The notes under the pieces: model-generated
Told to the model about the DNA's origin: nothing
Databases searched by the model: none
The model's input: the letters and a program-made list of their open reading frames with translations, nothing else
Made by a program: the position numbers and the translations under genes
Assembly: GCA_021299735.1 (NCBI GenBank)
Contig: JAJTEM010000022.1
Coordinates: 1 to 62,951 of the forward strand
Direction of reading: 5' to 3'
DNA: 62,951 nucleotides
Source: Burkholderiales bacterium
Lineage (GTDB): Bacteria > Pseudomonadota > Gammaproteobacteria > Burkholderiales > Burkholderiaceae_B
Part shown: positions 28,887 through 38,385 of the stretch, piece after piece
How the letters are laid out: every line of letters starts with the position of its first letter
How positions within the stretch are numbered: the stretch's first letter is position 1

Positions 28887-28906
28887 GTTTGTTTTCCTTT
28901 GTAAAA

Positions 28907-31075
28907 TTACGCGTCGGCCTGCTCAAGGCTTTGGCTTGGAACTGCCGGTTGTTCAATGGCATGCCGGCTAAATTCCAGCTCCGCCGTTTTGCCTGTAATG
29001 CTGCTTACTTCTGTAATCAATTTGGGTACATCAATAATCAAAGCCACATCACCATTGCCCATGATGGTGGCACCACTAATCGCCCGGTTCTGTTCAAACA
29101 AATTGCCCAAGGGCTTGATCACGGTTTGAGACTCTCCATGCAGGTAGTCGGCCACAATGCCCGCCCTAACCCCACCAAAGCTGACCACGATGATGTTCTC
29201 GCGCTTGGGGCGCTTGGAACTGGGGTGAAATACCTTGCGCAGCCTTACGCATGGCAAAAACTCACCGCGCAAGTCGTAGTGAATATCCATCCGGTCATCG
29301 GTACCCAAGGCATCCATCGGCAATTCAAGGCATTCACGCACATAAGAAAGTGGAATCACATACACCGAGCCACCCACACCAATCATGAAACCGTCGATAA
29401 TGGCCAAAGTCAGCGGCAGTCGAATTTCGAAGGTGCAGCCGTGGCCTGGGCGTGAACGCACTTGCACCGAACCGCGTAGCGCTTCAATATTTCGCTTCAC
29501 CACATCCATTCCCACACCGCGACCGGAAATGTCGGTGACTTTGTCGGCTGTTGAAAAACCGGGAGCAAAAATCAGCATGTTGACTTCTGCATCGCTGAGC
29601 GATTGTTCGGGCGACACAATGCCCTTTTCAATCGCTTTCTTCAGAATTTTTTCCCGAGCCAAACCACGACCATCGTCGTTCACTTCAATCACAATATGCC
29701 CACTGTCGTGATAAGCATTCAGTTGAAGCCTGCCGGTTGCAGGTTTACCCGCAGCAGCACGTTCCTCGGGTGTTTCAAGACCGTGGTCTAGCGCATTGCG
29801 CACCAGGTGCATTAAGGGATCACCAATTTTTTCTACAACTGATTTATCGAGTTCAGTGTCTTCACCTGAAATTTCAAGTTGAATCTGTTTGCCCAAACCC
29901 ATGGCAGTGTCGCGAACCACACGCTGGAAGCGCTGAAAGGTTTCGCCTATTTGCACCATGCGCAAGCCCAGTGCGCCATCGCGAATTTCTTCAATCAGGC
30001 CAGCCACAGCACTGGTCGATTCCAGCATGGCCGTGTGGTTCAAATGTTTGGCTTGTTCCACGGTGCCTGCATTGGCAATTACCAGTTCACCTACCAGGTT
30101 GATCAATGCATCGAGTTTGTCAGAGGGCACACGGATAAATGAACTGCTCGGCGTGGCTTTGCCAACAGTCTTTGACTTAGCCAAGGCGGCGCTAACTGCC
30201 CCGCCGGTGGCTTCAGTCACTTCCGGCAAGAGTTCCTCTTGCGGCCTTGGGAACCCTGCTTCTTTGAGCAGTTCAGCTGCACGTTCCGCGCCCTCCGGCA
30301 GTGCATTTAGCAGCTCGTCCCACTGCGCGGTGGTGCAACGGTGGGGGAGAATTCGAACTTTGCTTTCCTCTGTCAAAAACTCAAATGCATCTTCAATGCC
30401 CGCCTGCCCTTTGGCAGTCAGGAAACGCAACTCAAAGCCGAGGTAACATGATTCGGAATCCAGGTCGGCAAAACTGGGCAAGGCATCCAGCACGGGCACT
30501 ACGGCTTGCAACTCGCCATAACTTTCCATGTAAGAAAAAATAGGCGCTGGATCAAAACCATCGCACAAGGTACTGCGCCCCAACCGAACCGACACATGCC
30601 AGGTTTGTTGATCGTTGTTCAATTCAACATTTTGATTGGGCAAACTTGCCGCAGGCGTTTCCTCTTGCAACAGGTAAGCCTTTAATCGTGCAGTCAGGCT
30701 CTCTTGTGCGGCTGCCATGTCAGGGCTGACATGTTCGGCATCTCCACCCGCTTCAATGCAATCAACCAGCTCTGAAATGTGATCTCGACATTCCAAAACC
30801 AGAGTACTCATGTTTGCGTCAAACCCGATTTCAGCATTACGCACACGATCCAGCACAGTTTCAAGGTTGTGTACAAAATGGGTAATCACCATCAGTCCGA
30901 AAACCCCTGCACTGCCTTTAATGGTGTGGGCTGCGCGAAAGGCGGCGTTCAACACTTCAGTGTCGTTGGGGTTTTGCTCAAGCTGCAGCACATAACTCTC
31001 GACTTCTGCAAGCAATTGCCGTGCTTCGGTGAAAAATATGCCGCGAGAGGCATCAAGGTCCAGTTCGAAGGCCAT
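28907..31075 (-). CDS. cheA: Chemotaxis histidine kinase CheA
   Basis: The 722-residue protein has an Hpt/P1 domain with phospho-acceptor His50 ([13 protein letters not shown]), a variable P2 region, a P3 dimerisation segment ([21 protein letters not shown]), and a P4 ATPase with [16 protein letters not shown] (N box), NDDGRGL (G1) and [13 protein letters not shown] (G2). The C-terminal P5 domain is CheW-like. All catalytic motifs are intact. The flanking CheY, CheW and receptor genes form its pathway. Confidence 0.96.
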   Translation of the reverse strand: MAFELDLDASRGIFFTEARQLLAEVESYVLQLEQNPNDTEVLNAAFRAAHTIKGSAGVFGLMVITHFVHNLETVLDRVRNAEIGFDANMSTLVLECRDHISELVDCIEAGGDAEHVSPDMAAAQESLTARLKAYLLQEETPAASLPNQNVELNNDQQTWHVSVRLGRSTLCDGFDPAPIFSYMESYGELQAVVPVLDALPSFADLDSESCYLGFELRFLTAKGQAGIEDAFEFLTEESKVRILPHRCTTAQWDELLNALPEGAERAAELLKEAGFPRPQEELLPEVTEATGGAVSAALAKSKTVGKATPSSSFIRVPSDKLDALINLVGELVIANAGTVEQAKHLNHTAMLESTSAVAGLIEEIRDGALGLRMVQIGETFQRFQRVVRDTAMGLGKQIQLEISGEDTELDKSVVEKIGDPLMHLVRNALDHGLETPEERAAAGKPATGRLQLNAYHDSGHIVIEVNDDGRGLAREKILKKAIEKGIVSPEQSLSDAEVNMLIFAPGFSTADKVTDISGRGVGMDVVKRNIEALRGSVQVRSRPGHGCTFEIRLPLTLAIIDGFMIGVGGSVYVIPLSYVRECLELPMDALGTDDRMDIHYDLRGEFLPCVRLRKVFHPSSKRPKRENIIVVSFGGVRAGIVADYLHGESQTVIKPLGNLFEQNRAISGATIMGNGDVALIIDVPKLITEVSSITGKTAELEFSRHAIEQPAVPSQSLEQADA

Positions 31076-31078
31076 GCC

Positions 31079-31423
31079 TTAGTTCTCCAAAAAACCAGCA
31101 TTGATCCAGGACTGCACCCCAAGGCGAGCGGCCTTCATGGCCACCACCTCTGAAGGCTTTGTCCAGTGCACACGCAGGTTCACGGCAGGGTCGTTCTGGA
31201 TGGTCACCAGCATTTGTATACCTGCTGTATCCACCTCCTGGCAGTTGCTCAAGTCGAGCAGCACTGAAATACCCTGGTTCAAGGACTGACGAATCAACTC
31301 GACCAGTCCCGCACAGTCTGCGATCGTCAGAGTGTCCAAATTCATTTGCGTGTGTGTGCAGCTTGCAGTGTTGTTCTCCACATCGCACTCAAGGTCTTCT
31401 TGCATAATCAATTCGCTGTGCAT
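31079..31423 (-). CDS. STAS-domain protein of the chemotaxis operon
   Basis: The ~114-residue product is a single STAS domain (LDTLTIADCAGLVELI; VLLDLSNCQEVDTAGIQMLV) like SpoIIAA-type anti-anti-sigma factors and the STAS proteins often found beside cheA. The phosphorylatable Ser/Thr position reads DTAG. The ATG at 31423 has GGGGA at better spacing than the ATG at 31429. The stop is 3 nt from the cheA start. The role is unknown; it could be a scaffold or a partner-switch component. Confidence 0.8.
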   Translation of the reverse strand: MHSELIMQEDLECDVENNTASCTHTQMNLDTLTIADCAGLVELIRQSLNQGISVLLDLSNCQEVDTAGIQMLVTIQNDPAVNLRVHWTKPSEVVAMKAARLGVQSWINAGFLEN

Positions 31424-31442
31424 GTGCATTCTCCCCGTGGCT

Positions 31443-31808
31443 TCAAGCCACCAACTTATTCACTGCAGCAATCATTTGCTCAGGCTTGAATGGCTTTACC
31501 ATCCAGGCTTTCAGGCCAGCGGCCTGCCCTTCGCTTTTCAATTTGTCATCTGATTCTGTGGTCAGCATGATGATGGGTACGAACTTGTAGGCCGTCATTT
31601 TTTTCACTTCACGGACAAAGGTGAGCCCATCCATGTTTGGCATGTTCAGGTCACTCACGATCAAGCTGATTTTTCGACCATCCAGCTTGGTCAATGCGTC
31701 TTTACCGTCGCAACCTTCCACTACGTCAAAACCCTGGCTTTTCAGGGTCATCGACACTACTTGTCGCAAGGAAGTAGAGTCGTCCACGATCAATACGGTT
31801 TTGCTCAT
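31443..31808 (-). CDS. cheY: Chemotaxis response regulator CheY
   Basis: The 121-residue single receiver domain has the DD pair (VDD, 8-10), phospho-acceptor Asp53 (IVSDLNMPNMDG), LTTES with the switch Thr, and Lys in MVKPFK. It is probably phosphorylated by the CheA in this operon, and CheY-P would bind the FliM/FliN encoded at 15846-17364. It follows the upstream receptor by 22 nt. Confidence 0.93.
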   Translation of the reverse strand: MSKTVLIVDDSTSLRQVVSMTLKSQGFDVVEGCDGKDALTKLDGRKISLIVSDLNMPNMDGLTFVREVKKMTAYKFVPIIMLTTESDDKLKSEGQAAGLKAWMVKPFKPEQMIAAVNKLVA

Positions 31809-31830
31809 ACAGGTTCTCGTTCTCGGGTTT

Positions 31831-33024
31831 TCAGAAAAAAGTCAGTTCGTCGCTGCTGGTACTGGGTTTGGCGGCAGTGTTGCCACCGCCTTTGCCGCTG
31901 TGGTTCACGCGCTCCTCGGCCATGGTGTATTTGCGCTCCAGTTCATGCATCAGTGAAGCCACATTCAGGGCCCCCAGGCCCGAACTCAACTGGCCTTTCA
32001 TTTGTCCAAGGCTTTCTTGCACATGTCCCAGAATTTGAGATACGCGGTCCTGAAACTGAAAGTGCACAACCGCATTGTTTAAACTGGAAGAAACCTGATT
32101 GGTATTGGTAATAATCTGCTCGCTGGCTTGCTGAAGCGGCACAGTAACCTGCTCAAATTGCTCAACCACACCACTTAAGGTTTCACTGGCCTGGCTTAGC
32201 ACTTTTTCATCACTGCTCTCCATGCGCGCAGCACCATCGCCTGCTTTCTTGGCCGCGGCCGCAATCAGTTGCACGCGTTCCCGAATTTTGACCCCGGTTT
32301 CAGCAGACAACATTGAGAGCTTTCTCACTTCGTCAGCCACAATCGAAAAACCACGGCCGTCCTCCCCTGCACGTGCCGCTTCAATCGCAGCGTTAAGCGC
32401 CAACAGGTTGGTCCGCGCCGCCAGGTTTTCCACCGAGGCCGCCATTTTGGCCAGCTCATCTGTCGAGGAAATAAAACCTTTCACTTCCTGCATGATCGTG
32501 GCTTTCTCATCAAATGAATTGCGAATACTGCTCAACATGCCATTGAGACTTTGTGCAACGTGATCCGCCAGTCCATTGCCAGCGGAGGTATTGCCCAAAA
32601 CATTTGCAGCACTAGAGGCCACACTGACTGTGTCATTTAATTTGCTGTGGATTTCAGAGAAGGCCTCTGCCAGGTTCACAATGCCCAATTCCATTTGCGA
32701 ATTGGCTGTACTCAACTGGCTATTCAGTGTGGGTACCCACATTTCCGCCAATTGAAGCAATTCGGCTTCTTGGTGATCGGTTTTGCCTGAGTCACCCACT
32801 GAGGAGAGCAAGGCTTGCACTTCGGCTTGCAGAGCCAGGTTCTTCTTTTTGCCAAATTCATGAATGGCCAGTACACAACACAGCGATGCTGCAGCACCCA
32901 GGACAAACGGCCAAACACTGCTTTCGATAATTGTACTTAGCACCAAAATTCCCAACGATGATGCAATTAAAACCATGGGAAGCAAGTCCCGGGCTTTTGA
33001 TGCATTTTTATTGTGTTTTTTCAT
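31831..33024 (-). CDS. Methyl-accepting chemotaxis protein with short membrane anchor
   Basis: The 397-residue receptor begins with a basic segment and two closely spaced transmembrane helices ([16 protein letters not shown] and [15 protein letters not shown]) that leave almost no periplasmic domain. The signalling domain tip is conserved ([20 protein letters not shown]). With no ligand-binding domain it may sense membrane or cytoplasmic state. AGGAA precedes the ATG. A small upstream ORF overlaps its start. Confidence 0.9.
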   Translation of the reverse strand: MKKHNKNASKARDLLPMVLIASSLGILVLSTIIESSVWPFVLGAAASLCCVLAIHEFGKKKNLALQAEVQALLSSVGDSGKTDHQEAELLQLAEMWVPTLNSQLSTANSQMELGIVNLAEAFSEIHSKLNDTVSVASSAANVLGNTSAGNGLADHVAQSLNGMLSSIRNSFDEKATIMQEVKGFISSTDELAKMAASVENLAARTNLLALNAAIEAARAGEDGRGFSIVADEVRKLSMLSAETGVKIRERVQLIAAAAKKAGDGAARMESSDEKVLSQASETLSGVVEQFEQVTVPLQQASEQIITNTNQVSSSLNNAVVHFQFQDRVSQILGHVQESLGQMKGQLSSGLGALNVASLMHELERKYTMAEERVNHSGKGGGNTAAKPSTSSDELTFF

Positions 33025-33196
33025 GAACAGAAATTCCTATCAATTGTTTGACCGGGCACAACGGTGATTCATTGGGGGCTGGTGAATGCTCAAACGCCTC
33101 GTACCATCCATTGCAAACGGCGCCATGAACAGTCAGGTAGCCGGATGCTACCCAGTGATGGAGAACTTGCAGGAATTTAAACAGGGTGCTGCGCAT
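33008..33196 (-). CDS. Possible small ORF (62 aa) overlapping the MCP start
   Basis: An ATG at 33196 has a very good ribosome-binding site (GGAGG six bases upstream on the minus strand). The 62-residue product ([15 protein letters not shown]...) ends 17 nt inside the MCP gene, so it could couple translation of the receptor. There is no recognisable domain and it may be a leader peptide only. Confidence 0.4.
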   Translation of the reverse strand: MRSTLFKFLQVLHHWVASGYLTVHGAVCNGWYEAFEHSPAPNESPLCPVKQLIGISVHEKTQ

Positions 33197-33373
33197 AAAG
33201 TCCTCCGGTGGACCACTTTGTTAAACGCAGTGAACTAAAACATTTCACGCTTGAAAATAGTTTGCGCCGATACCCATGTGTGCAATAGGGAGAAAAGAAA
33301 CGGAAAAGGGGGCCAATAATGAGTTAGTGCACTTGGGGGAATGCAAAAGACCGTTAACTATGAAAAAAAATGT

Positions 33374-33402
33374 AAAAACCCGCCATGGCAGCGGGTTTTT
33401 TT
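33374..33402 (-). terminator. Rho-independent terminator after lipoprotein gene
   Basis: AAAAACCCGC (33374-33383) pairs with GCGGGTTTTT (33391-33400) around a 7-nt loop. The flanking A- and T-tracts make it work in both directions. It lies 26 nt past the stop of the lipoprotein gene. Confidence 0.85.
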
Positions 33403-33427
33403 GGGGGATAAGAACTGAAAGTATGAG

Positions 33428-33727
33428 TTATTTGGCCTGATCTTGTGCAGGTCTTAGAGTCATACCAAGCGGCCCCTTGATTGTTCCGTCCTCGTTGAGG
33501 TCGTAAATAATGGTTTCGCCATCACTGGTAATTTTGACTTTTTTATCCTCAAGCACATAGGTCGACTCACGGGTTATCCCCATCGTAGAGACATACACGT
33601 TGCCATTGCTGTGAAACTCGTACTTTTGTAAACCCAGGTCGTCTTTGTAAACACCATCCAGATTTTTGCCGCACGCTGTCAACAAGCCAAGCAAACCCAG
33701 CACGATGCAGCCTTTACGAATCTTCAT
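33428..33727 (-). CDS. Small lipoprotein, unknown
   Basis: The 99-residue protein has a signal peptide ending in a lipobox (LLTAC, Cys about residue 19). A small beta-rich domain follows (YEFHSNGNVYVSTMG; KVKITSDGETIIYDLNEDGTI), similar in style to META/YxeA-type small periplasmic domains. I do not recognise the family. A terminator follows. Confidence 0.75.
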   Translation of the reverse strand: MKIRKGCIVLGLLGLLTACGKNLDGVYKDDLGLQKYEFHSNGNVYVSTMGITRESTYVLEDKKVKITSDGETIIYDLNEDGTIKGPLGMTLRPAQDQAK

Positions 33728-33748
33728 TGTTTAAATCCCCTATCAATA

Positions 33749-34735
33749 TCAGGCCGTCCAAAACTCCTGCAGGGCCTTGGCCGTGCGGATCGGAATTTCA
33801 ACCATGGGCAGGTGGCCCACACTGTCGAAAAATAACACATCCGCATGGGGAATTATGGCTTGATAGGTATAAGCGCCCGTGTAATGTACGAGTCGGTCTT
33901 GTTTGCCCCACATGATCAGGGTTGGCGCTTGCGTGGCGGACATACCAGGGCCATTGGGGTTGGGCGCATTCACAAACATTTGATGAAACAGGTGCCGGTT
34001 CACATGGCGGCGATTGATCAGGTCTTGCGCCATCACCGGGGCCAGGGCCAGTGCAATGGCTCGGTTGTGTATGGCCAGGCTCATCAAGGTGTGTGCACCC
34101 GCCAGGCTTTCAACAATCATCGGGTTGCGGCCTTCTTTCAAACCCGCTTCAAAGTGCGTGTGGTCACTGCCTTTGCCACCGGCCGGGTTCATCAAACACA
34201 AGGTTTGAACCAGATGAGGATGCCGTCCGGCCAGCAAAGCCGACACCAAACCACCCACTGAGTTACCCACCAGATTGGCTTTACCGGGCACATGGTTTTC
34301 CATCCATGCAGCAACACGGGACACCTGGTCATCAAGCCCGTAGGGCAGGTTGGCATTGAACTGGCTTTCACCCCAGCCCGGTAAATCGAGTACAAACAAG
34401 CGGTGATGTTTTAACAAAAAAGGCACCAGCGACAACCAGTTTTCCTTATTCGACGCAAAACCATGCAACAGCACCACGGGCATGCCCTCCGGGTTACCAC
34501 CCTCCAGCCAAACCAGATCATGGTCGAGCACGGTGGCCTTTTGGCGTTTCAAGCCAGAAAGACCTGCATGCAATTTGTTAATCAAGGGTACCGCACTGCG
34601 ATTCTTCCACTGGCGAATTTTCAAGCCATGGGGCGGGCGCGCAAGGCTAAGGTACTTGGGTGCAACATCATCAAGAAATGCAAGCTCAAGATGATGCATT
34701 CCGGCGAACTGCGAGCCAGCGCTTACATTGCCCAT
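33749..34735 (-). CDS. Alpha/beta hydrolase
   Basis: The 328-residue enzyme has the alpha/beta-hydrolase pattern: oxyanion segment VVLLHGFASNKENW, nucleophile elbow GNSVGG, and a late LIMWGKQDRLVHY (acid) and SVGHLPMVE (His). The substrate is unknown. The fold resembles lipase/haloalkane dehalogenase-type hydrolases of lipid or PHA metabolism. The upstream region has two palindromes of TetR-operator style, and GGAGG precedes the ATG. Confidence 0.85.
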   Translation of the reverse strand: MGNVSAGSQFAGMHHLELAFLDDVAPKYLSLARPPHGLKIRQWKNRSAVPLINKLHAGLSGLKRQKATVLDHDLVWLEGGNPEGMPVVLLHGFASNKENWLSLVPFLLKHHRLFVLDLPGWGESQFNANLPYGLDDQVSRVAAWMENHVPGKANLVGNSVGGLVSALLAGRHPHLVQTLCLMNPAGGKGSDHTHFEAGLKEGRNPMIVESLAGAHTLMSLAIHNRAIALALAPVMAQDLINRRHVNRHLFHQMFVNAPNPNGPGMSATQAPTLIMWGKQDRLVHYTGAYTYQAIIPHADVLFFDSVGHLPMVEIPIRTAKALQEFWTA

Positions 34736-34758
34736 GAGTCAAAACCTCCGGTTTAAAT

Positions 34759-34782
34759 CAAACGTTTGTTTGTTTTACAAAC
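34759..34782. promoter_or_regulatory. Overlapping palindromes, possible operator
   Basis: CAAACGTTTG (34759-34768) is a perfect 10-bp palindrome. It overlaps GTTTGT-TTT-ACAAAC (34768-34782), a perfect inverted repeat. They lie 24-47 nt upstream of the hydrolase ATG, a position suited to repression, and resemble binding sites of TetR-family lipid regulators. The regulator is unknown. Confidence 0.45.
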
Positions 34783-34858
34783 TGTAACATCGAGTGATGT
34801 AAAGGTATGAGCATGATGACGTGCTGTCAACGATAAAAATAGAGGGGTTTTTACTAAT

Positions 34859-35566
34859 TCAGTTTTCGTATGGCTGTAGGCCGCTGGCGCTGAGTAAATA
34901 AGCTGAGTCGCCCAATTCACCGCTGAATTTGCTTGCGCTTAGCGTGCCCCAAACCCAATAGGGCTGCATGGCGCCCAAAGCGGGTTCAGGTTTGCTCAAT
35001 TTGACATGAATGACTTGGTTGGCCGGTGGCGGAGGGGTGTGAATACAGGCACCGAAATATGGCACCAACAAAAACTCAGCCACGCCTTTCTCACTTTCTT
35101 CAATCGGAATCGCGAAACCGGGAAGACGAACTTTCTTGCCAGTGTACGCCGTGTTGATTGGTGCATCGTTCCAGGCCTTGCGCATTTTGTCCAGAGCCTC
35201 TTGAGCTTTGGGGTCATTGTCCTGCAAATCAGCAATGTTCATTTCCCGAAATGCTGCCATGGGGTCCCAGTCAGCAGGCATCAGGTTGTCCCATTTTATT
35301 TCAGGAAATGCAGGGTCAAATCCGGTGGCCTTTTCGGTGGCTTTGCCGGAGTTGCCGGCAAGGCGCTCACCTATCGCGTAGTCACCGGGTGCGTCACCGC
35401 CGGCTCCAATCGGTTGAGTTGAAAGTTGAGCCAGTGTTTGTTCCAGTTGTGAGGTACCCGCCGCGCTTTCAGTTGGTTTGCCGAGAAACCAGGAGGCAAG
35501 GCCATAACCCAGGGCGGTAAGCACCAAGACTGCCACAACCATCACAATTACTTTGCCAATTTTCAT
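34859..35566 (-). CDS. DUF3299 protein, Zrg-like operon
   Basis: After an N-terminal membrane anchor (VIVMVVAVLVLTALGYG), the protein has a low-complexity linker and a C-terminal DUF3299 domain, recognisable by LPGFAIPIEESEKG, FLLVPYFGACIHTPPPP and the conserved Trp-Gly near the end. The Cys-His of GACIHTPPPPANQ could bind metal. DUF3299 genes commonly accompany a LolD/FtsX-type transporter and a DUF2796 (ZrgA) protein, as here. The ATG at 35566 has AGGTG upstream and is preferred over GTG 35575. Confidence 0.8.
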   Translation of the reverse strand: MKIGKVIVMVVAVLVLTALGYGLASWFLGKPTESAAGTSQLEQTLAQLSTQPIGAGGDAPGDYAIGERLAGNSGKATEKATGFDPAFPEIKWDNLMPADWDPMAAFREMNIADLQDNDPKAQEALDKMRKAWNDAPINTAYTGKKVRLPGFAIPIEESEKGVAEFLLVPYFGACIHTPPPPANQVIHVKLSKPEPALGAMQPYWVWGTLSASKFSGELGDSAYLLSASGLQPYEN

Positions 35567-35600
35567 GAACAACACACCTGCAAATTTACTGCGTTTTGAA

Positions 35601-36404
35601 TCAATTTGTTTTTGGGTTCAAGCCATCTTGCAACTGGTTTCTGTAGGCCTGAAATGCTGGCACAAGCCCCAGCAGGCTACCGAAGGCAGCAAAAGCAAGT
35701 ACGGCAAACACGCCTGCACCCAATTCGCCAAGCCCCACCAACTGCAAACCGAATTGTGCCTGAACCCAAGGCGCAAATGCAGCACTGGCCAAAACAAGCA
35801 CCAAAACTCCCAAGGCAACACCTAGCCACATGACCATAGCGCTTTCAAGAAACAGCAAACCAAACACGGTGCGCGGCCCTGCCCCAGTTGAACGCAAAAC
35901 TGCCAGTTCTCGCCTGCGCTGACCCAGCGTCACCAACATGACACTGGTAAGGCCCAAGGCGCTAACCACCGCCACCAACGCAGCCACAAACAACAAAACC
36001 TGTTCAACAACGCCTATGGTTTGCCACAAACTGCTTAGGGCCACCCCCGGCAAAATTGCACTCAGCGCCGCATCGGGGCGGTTTTCAAGTTCGCGCTGCA
36101 TGCGAAACACACCCGCCCTGTTATTCAAACCCAACAACACAGCAGTCACCGACTTGGGCTTTAAATTAAACTTGGTCACATATTCAGCGGGAATTTCAGC
36201 ACCCGGAACTGGTACACCCGCTGCCCAATCTACGTGAATAGCCTCCATGCCTGCCAGGCTAATGTGTACGCTTTGATCCACAGGTGTTCCGGTTGGCTGT
36301 AAAACACCCACCACAGTGAACGGTTTGTCGGCATGGCTGGGCTCACCCTGCTGAATTTTCATGCCATGGCTTAATGCAATTTTGTCACCCACCTGGTGCT
36401 TCAA
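35601..36404 (-). pseudogene. ABC permease, C-terminal part (frameshifted)
   Basis: This reading frame holds the second half of an FtsX/MacB-type permease: part of the periplasmic domain (FTVVGVLQPTGTPVDQ) and three transmembrane helices with the FtsX signature region (LVTLGQRRRELAVLRSTGAGPRTV). Its only start is a TTG overlapping the TGA of the N-terminal part, with no ribosome-binding site. The join falls inside the periplasmic domain. A one-base shift (backward by one nucleotide near 36404) would restore one ~420-residue permease. It may be a sequencing error, a real mutation or programmed frameshifting. Confidence 0.75.
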
Positions 36405-36859
36405 GCGGCGGCGGGTTTGCCCACGCTGTAGTCTTCAAATGCGCGGCCTTTTGCAAATTGCAGGTTTTGCCGTGCGCCAAACAAAAACTGATCGAAATAA
36501 ACAGCCTTGGTGCCCACCACCGCAAAGCCCTGGTAAGAATCACCCAGTGCAATCGGCAATGCTGACTTCACGCGAGGGTCTGTTTCCAGCCGCTCAAATT
36601 CTGAGTACGGTACGTTGCGCGTGGCTTGGCCAATTCGAAACACGCTGTAAAGCAACAGCGACACCGGGCTTGTTTGCGCCCCTACAATCAAATCTGTGCC
36701 CGCCACTGCATTTGAGAAACTGGCCTTGGCACTTTGCCGCGCCAAATCAATGCCAAGCAACAGGCAGGTGGAAGTAATTACGCTCAGCAACAGCAACAAC
36801 AAGCTGCCCTTGCGGCTTAGGGCACTGCGGCTTGCCAACAGAAAAAGAGTTTGAATCAT
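36401..36859 (-). pseudogene. ABC permease, N-terminal part (frameshifted)
   Basis: The fragment holds the first transmembrane helix (LLLLLLSVITSTCLLLGI) and the beginning of the periplasmic MacB-like domain, ending at GRAFEDYSVGKPAAA. The ATG at 36859 overlaps the stop of the ABC ATPase (ATGA). The C-terminal half continues in another frame, so the gene is split within a conserved domain. Compared with typical permeases about four or five residues also seem to be missing around the junction, which would point to a small deletion. Confidence 0.75.
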
Positions 36860-37539
36860 GCCTGCCACTGCCCCATGTGTTGCCGCTTTGCGCAGTGCTG
36901 CGCCAAGCCGGGGTCATGGCTAACCAACAACACGGCTGTGTTTTGTTGGGCGGCCTGTGAAAGCAACAGTTCAACGAATTGCGCTTGGTGCCGGGCATCC
37001 AGCGCCGAAGTGGGTTCGTCAGCGATGATCAAATCAGGCTTGCCAATCAGGGCCCTTGCCGCGGCCACTCGCTGCTGCTGGCCTACCGACAAAGTAGACA
37101 CTGGCTGCTTCAGGTACTTGCCCATGCCCAATTGATTGAGCAACAATTCCGCAGCCTGCTGCACCGTGCCCGCTTGCCCCAGCGCGTTTTGTTTTCGCCG
37201 CTTTGAAAACCGGCATGGAAGGGTCACGTTATCAAGCACACTTAAATAACTGAGTAAATTAAATTGCTGAAACAGAAAACCAATGTGGTCGACGCGCAGT
37301 GAATCGCATCGGCTGGCCGACAAGGCACTTAAATTTTTTCCCATCAAACTGACATGCCCACTTTGGGGAAGCAACACGCCCGCCATTAAATTCAACAAAG
37401 TGCTTTTGCCGCTACCGCTGTCACCTTCCAGAAACACGGTGTCGCCGGCCTGCATTTCAAACTCGGGTATTTTTAACTCAAACCCGCTGCTGGCATATTT
37501 GAATGCCAAGTTGTTGCAGTGGAGTACTGCCGGGGTCAT
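36856..37539 (-). CDS. ABC transporter ATPase, LolD/MacB type
   Basis: The 227-residue ATPase has Walker A GDSGSGKST, the Q loop region FLFQQFNLL, signature LSVGQQQRVA, Walker B LIIADEPTSALD and H loop VSHDPG. It belongs to the LolD/FtsE-like type 7 branch that works with FtsX-fold permeases. The start overlaps the zrgA-like stop by four bases. If the permease is truly broken, this ATPase has no obvious partner in the operon. Confidence 0.93.
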   Translation of the reverse strand: MTPAVLHCNNLAFKYASSGFELKIPEFEMQAGDTVFLEGDSGSGKSTLLNLMAGVLLPQSGHVSLMGKNLSALSASRCDSLRVDHIGFLFQQFNLLSYLSVLDNVTLPCRFSKRRKQNALGQAGTVQQAAELLLNQLGMGKYLKQPVSTLSVGQQQRVAAARALIGKPDLIIADEPTSALDARHQAQFVELLLSQAAQQNTAVLLVSHDPGLAQHCAKRQHMGQWQA

Positions 37540-38165
37540 TGCACCACCAAAGTGCTCTGCTTGGGTGTCAGGCTTGCGCCAACCTGGCCATTGGGAAACA
37601 AGGCCTGCACCTCAATTTTCTCAAAGCCCGGAAACTGCCGAAACACGCGCACGTCAATCACTTTGAGTTTGGCGGGCTGCTCACATTCGAATTCGTAGGA
37701 TGCGCGGAAATCAGCATGGCCACCCTCAGACTCGTGATGCTGGTGATCACTATTTGGGCCATGCGCATGAGGATTCAAGATATCCGAGTACAACTTATAA
37801 CCAGTGCGCTTACATTGCGCCTCGGGTGAGAAAGCGAACAGGCCGTTGGCTTTCAACAGCGAAACCACCCGGCGTGCCTTAACCTTCTCGGCATCGGTTT
37901 TGGGTTCACGCTCAAAACCCAATACATTTTCAAGCGGCGAATACAGGCTGATGAACAGGCCATTGCCATCCTGAACAATTTCCAGCTCGCCCTGGCCGTG
38001 TACATGTGCGGCATCACTGTGACGGCTACCGGATTTGCCATGGTCGTGTGAATGCCCGTTATTGCCGTGTGCCATGGCGGCGTTACCGAACAGAATAGCC
38101 ATGGCGACGGCCACAGGCGCTGCGCCAAATTTGAACCACTCGGATAAAACTACAAACTGTGTCAT
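37536..38165 (-). CDS. zrgA: ZrgA-like (DUF2796) zinc-associated periplasmic protein
   Basis: After a signal sequence ending near AMAHG, the protein is very His-rich at the N-terminus (HGNNGHSHDHGK) and in a central segment (HAHGPNSDHQHH). It has the family-typical AAHVHGQGELEIVQDG, SPLENVLGFE and a C-terminal CEQPAKLKVIDVRVF domain. DUF2796 proteins include ZrgA, which as I recall is linked to zinc uptake in Vibrio. I take the ATG at 38165, preceded by AAGGG, over an upstream start at 38234. No clear Zur box is visible upstream. Confidence 0.82.
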   Translation of the reverse strand: MTQFVVLSEWFKFGAAPVAVAMAILFGNAAMAHGNNGHSHDHGKSGSRHSDAAHVHGQGELEIVQDGNGLFISLYSPLENVLGFEREPKTDAEKVKARRVVSLLKANGLFAFSPEAQCKRTGYKLYSDILNPHAHGPNSDHQHHESEGGHADFRASYEFECEQPAKLKVIDVRVFRQFPGFEKIEVQALFPNGQVGASLTPKQSTLVVQ

Positions 38166-38385
38166 GAATATCCCTTCGTTGTATTTTACGGTTTTGCCCG
38201 GATAGACCCACCATTTTGGCAAGAGGTTCCCCAATCAGATTGCATGCTTACGCGGGGCCACACTTGCGCAAAAACCTTTTGTAAAGCGACCAGAGCGGCG
38301 CCTGCTTCACAAAAAACTGGCCATCACCCAACGGTGACAGCCAGTTTAAAGAAACAAAAAGCGGTGGGATATTTAAATAATTCCA

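Noticed and set aside
33266..33273. GCCGATAC, resembling the -10 box of a flagellar sigma-28 promoter
   Set aside because: No TAAA-type -35 element at the correct spacing, and no plus-strand gene follows.
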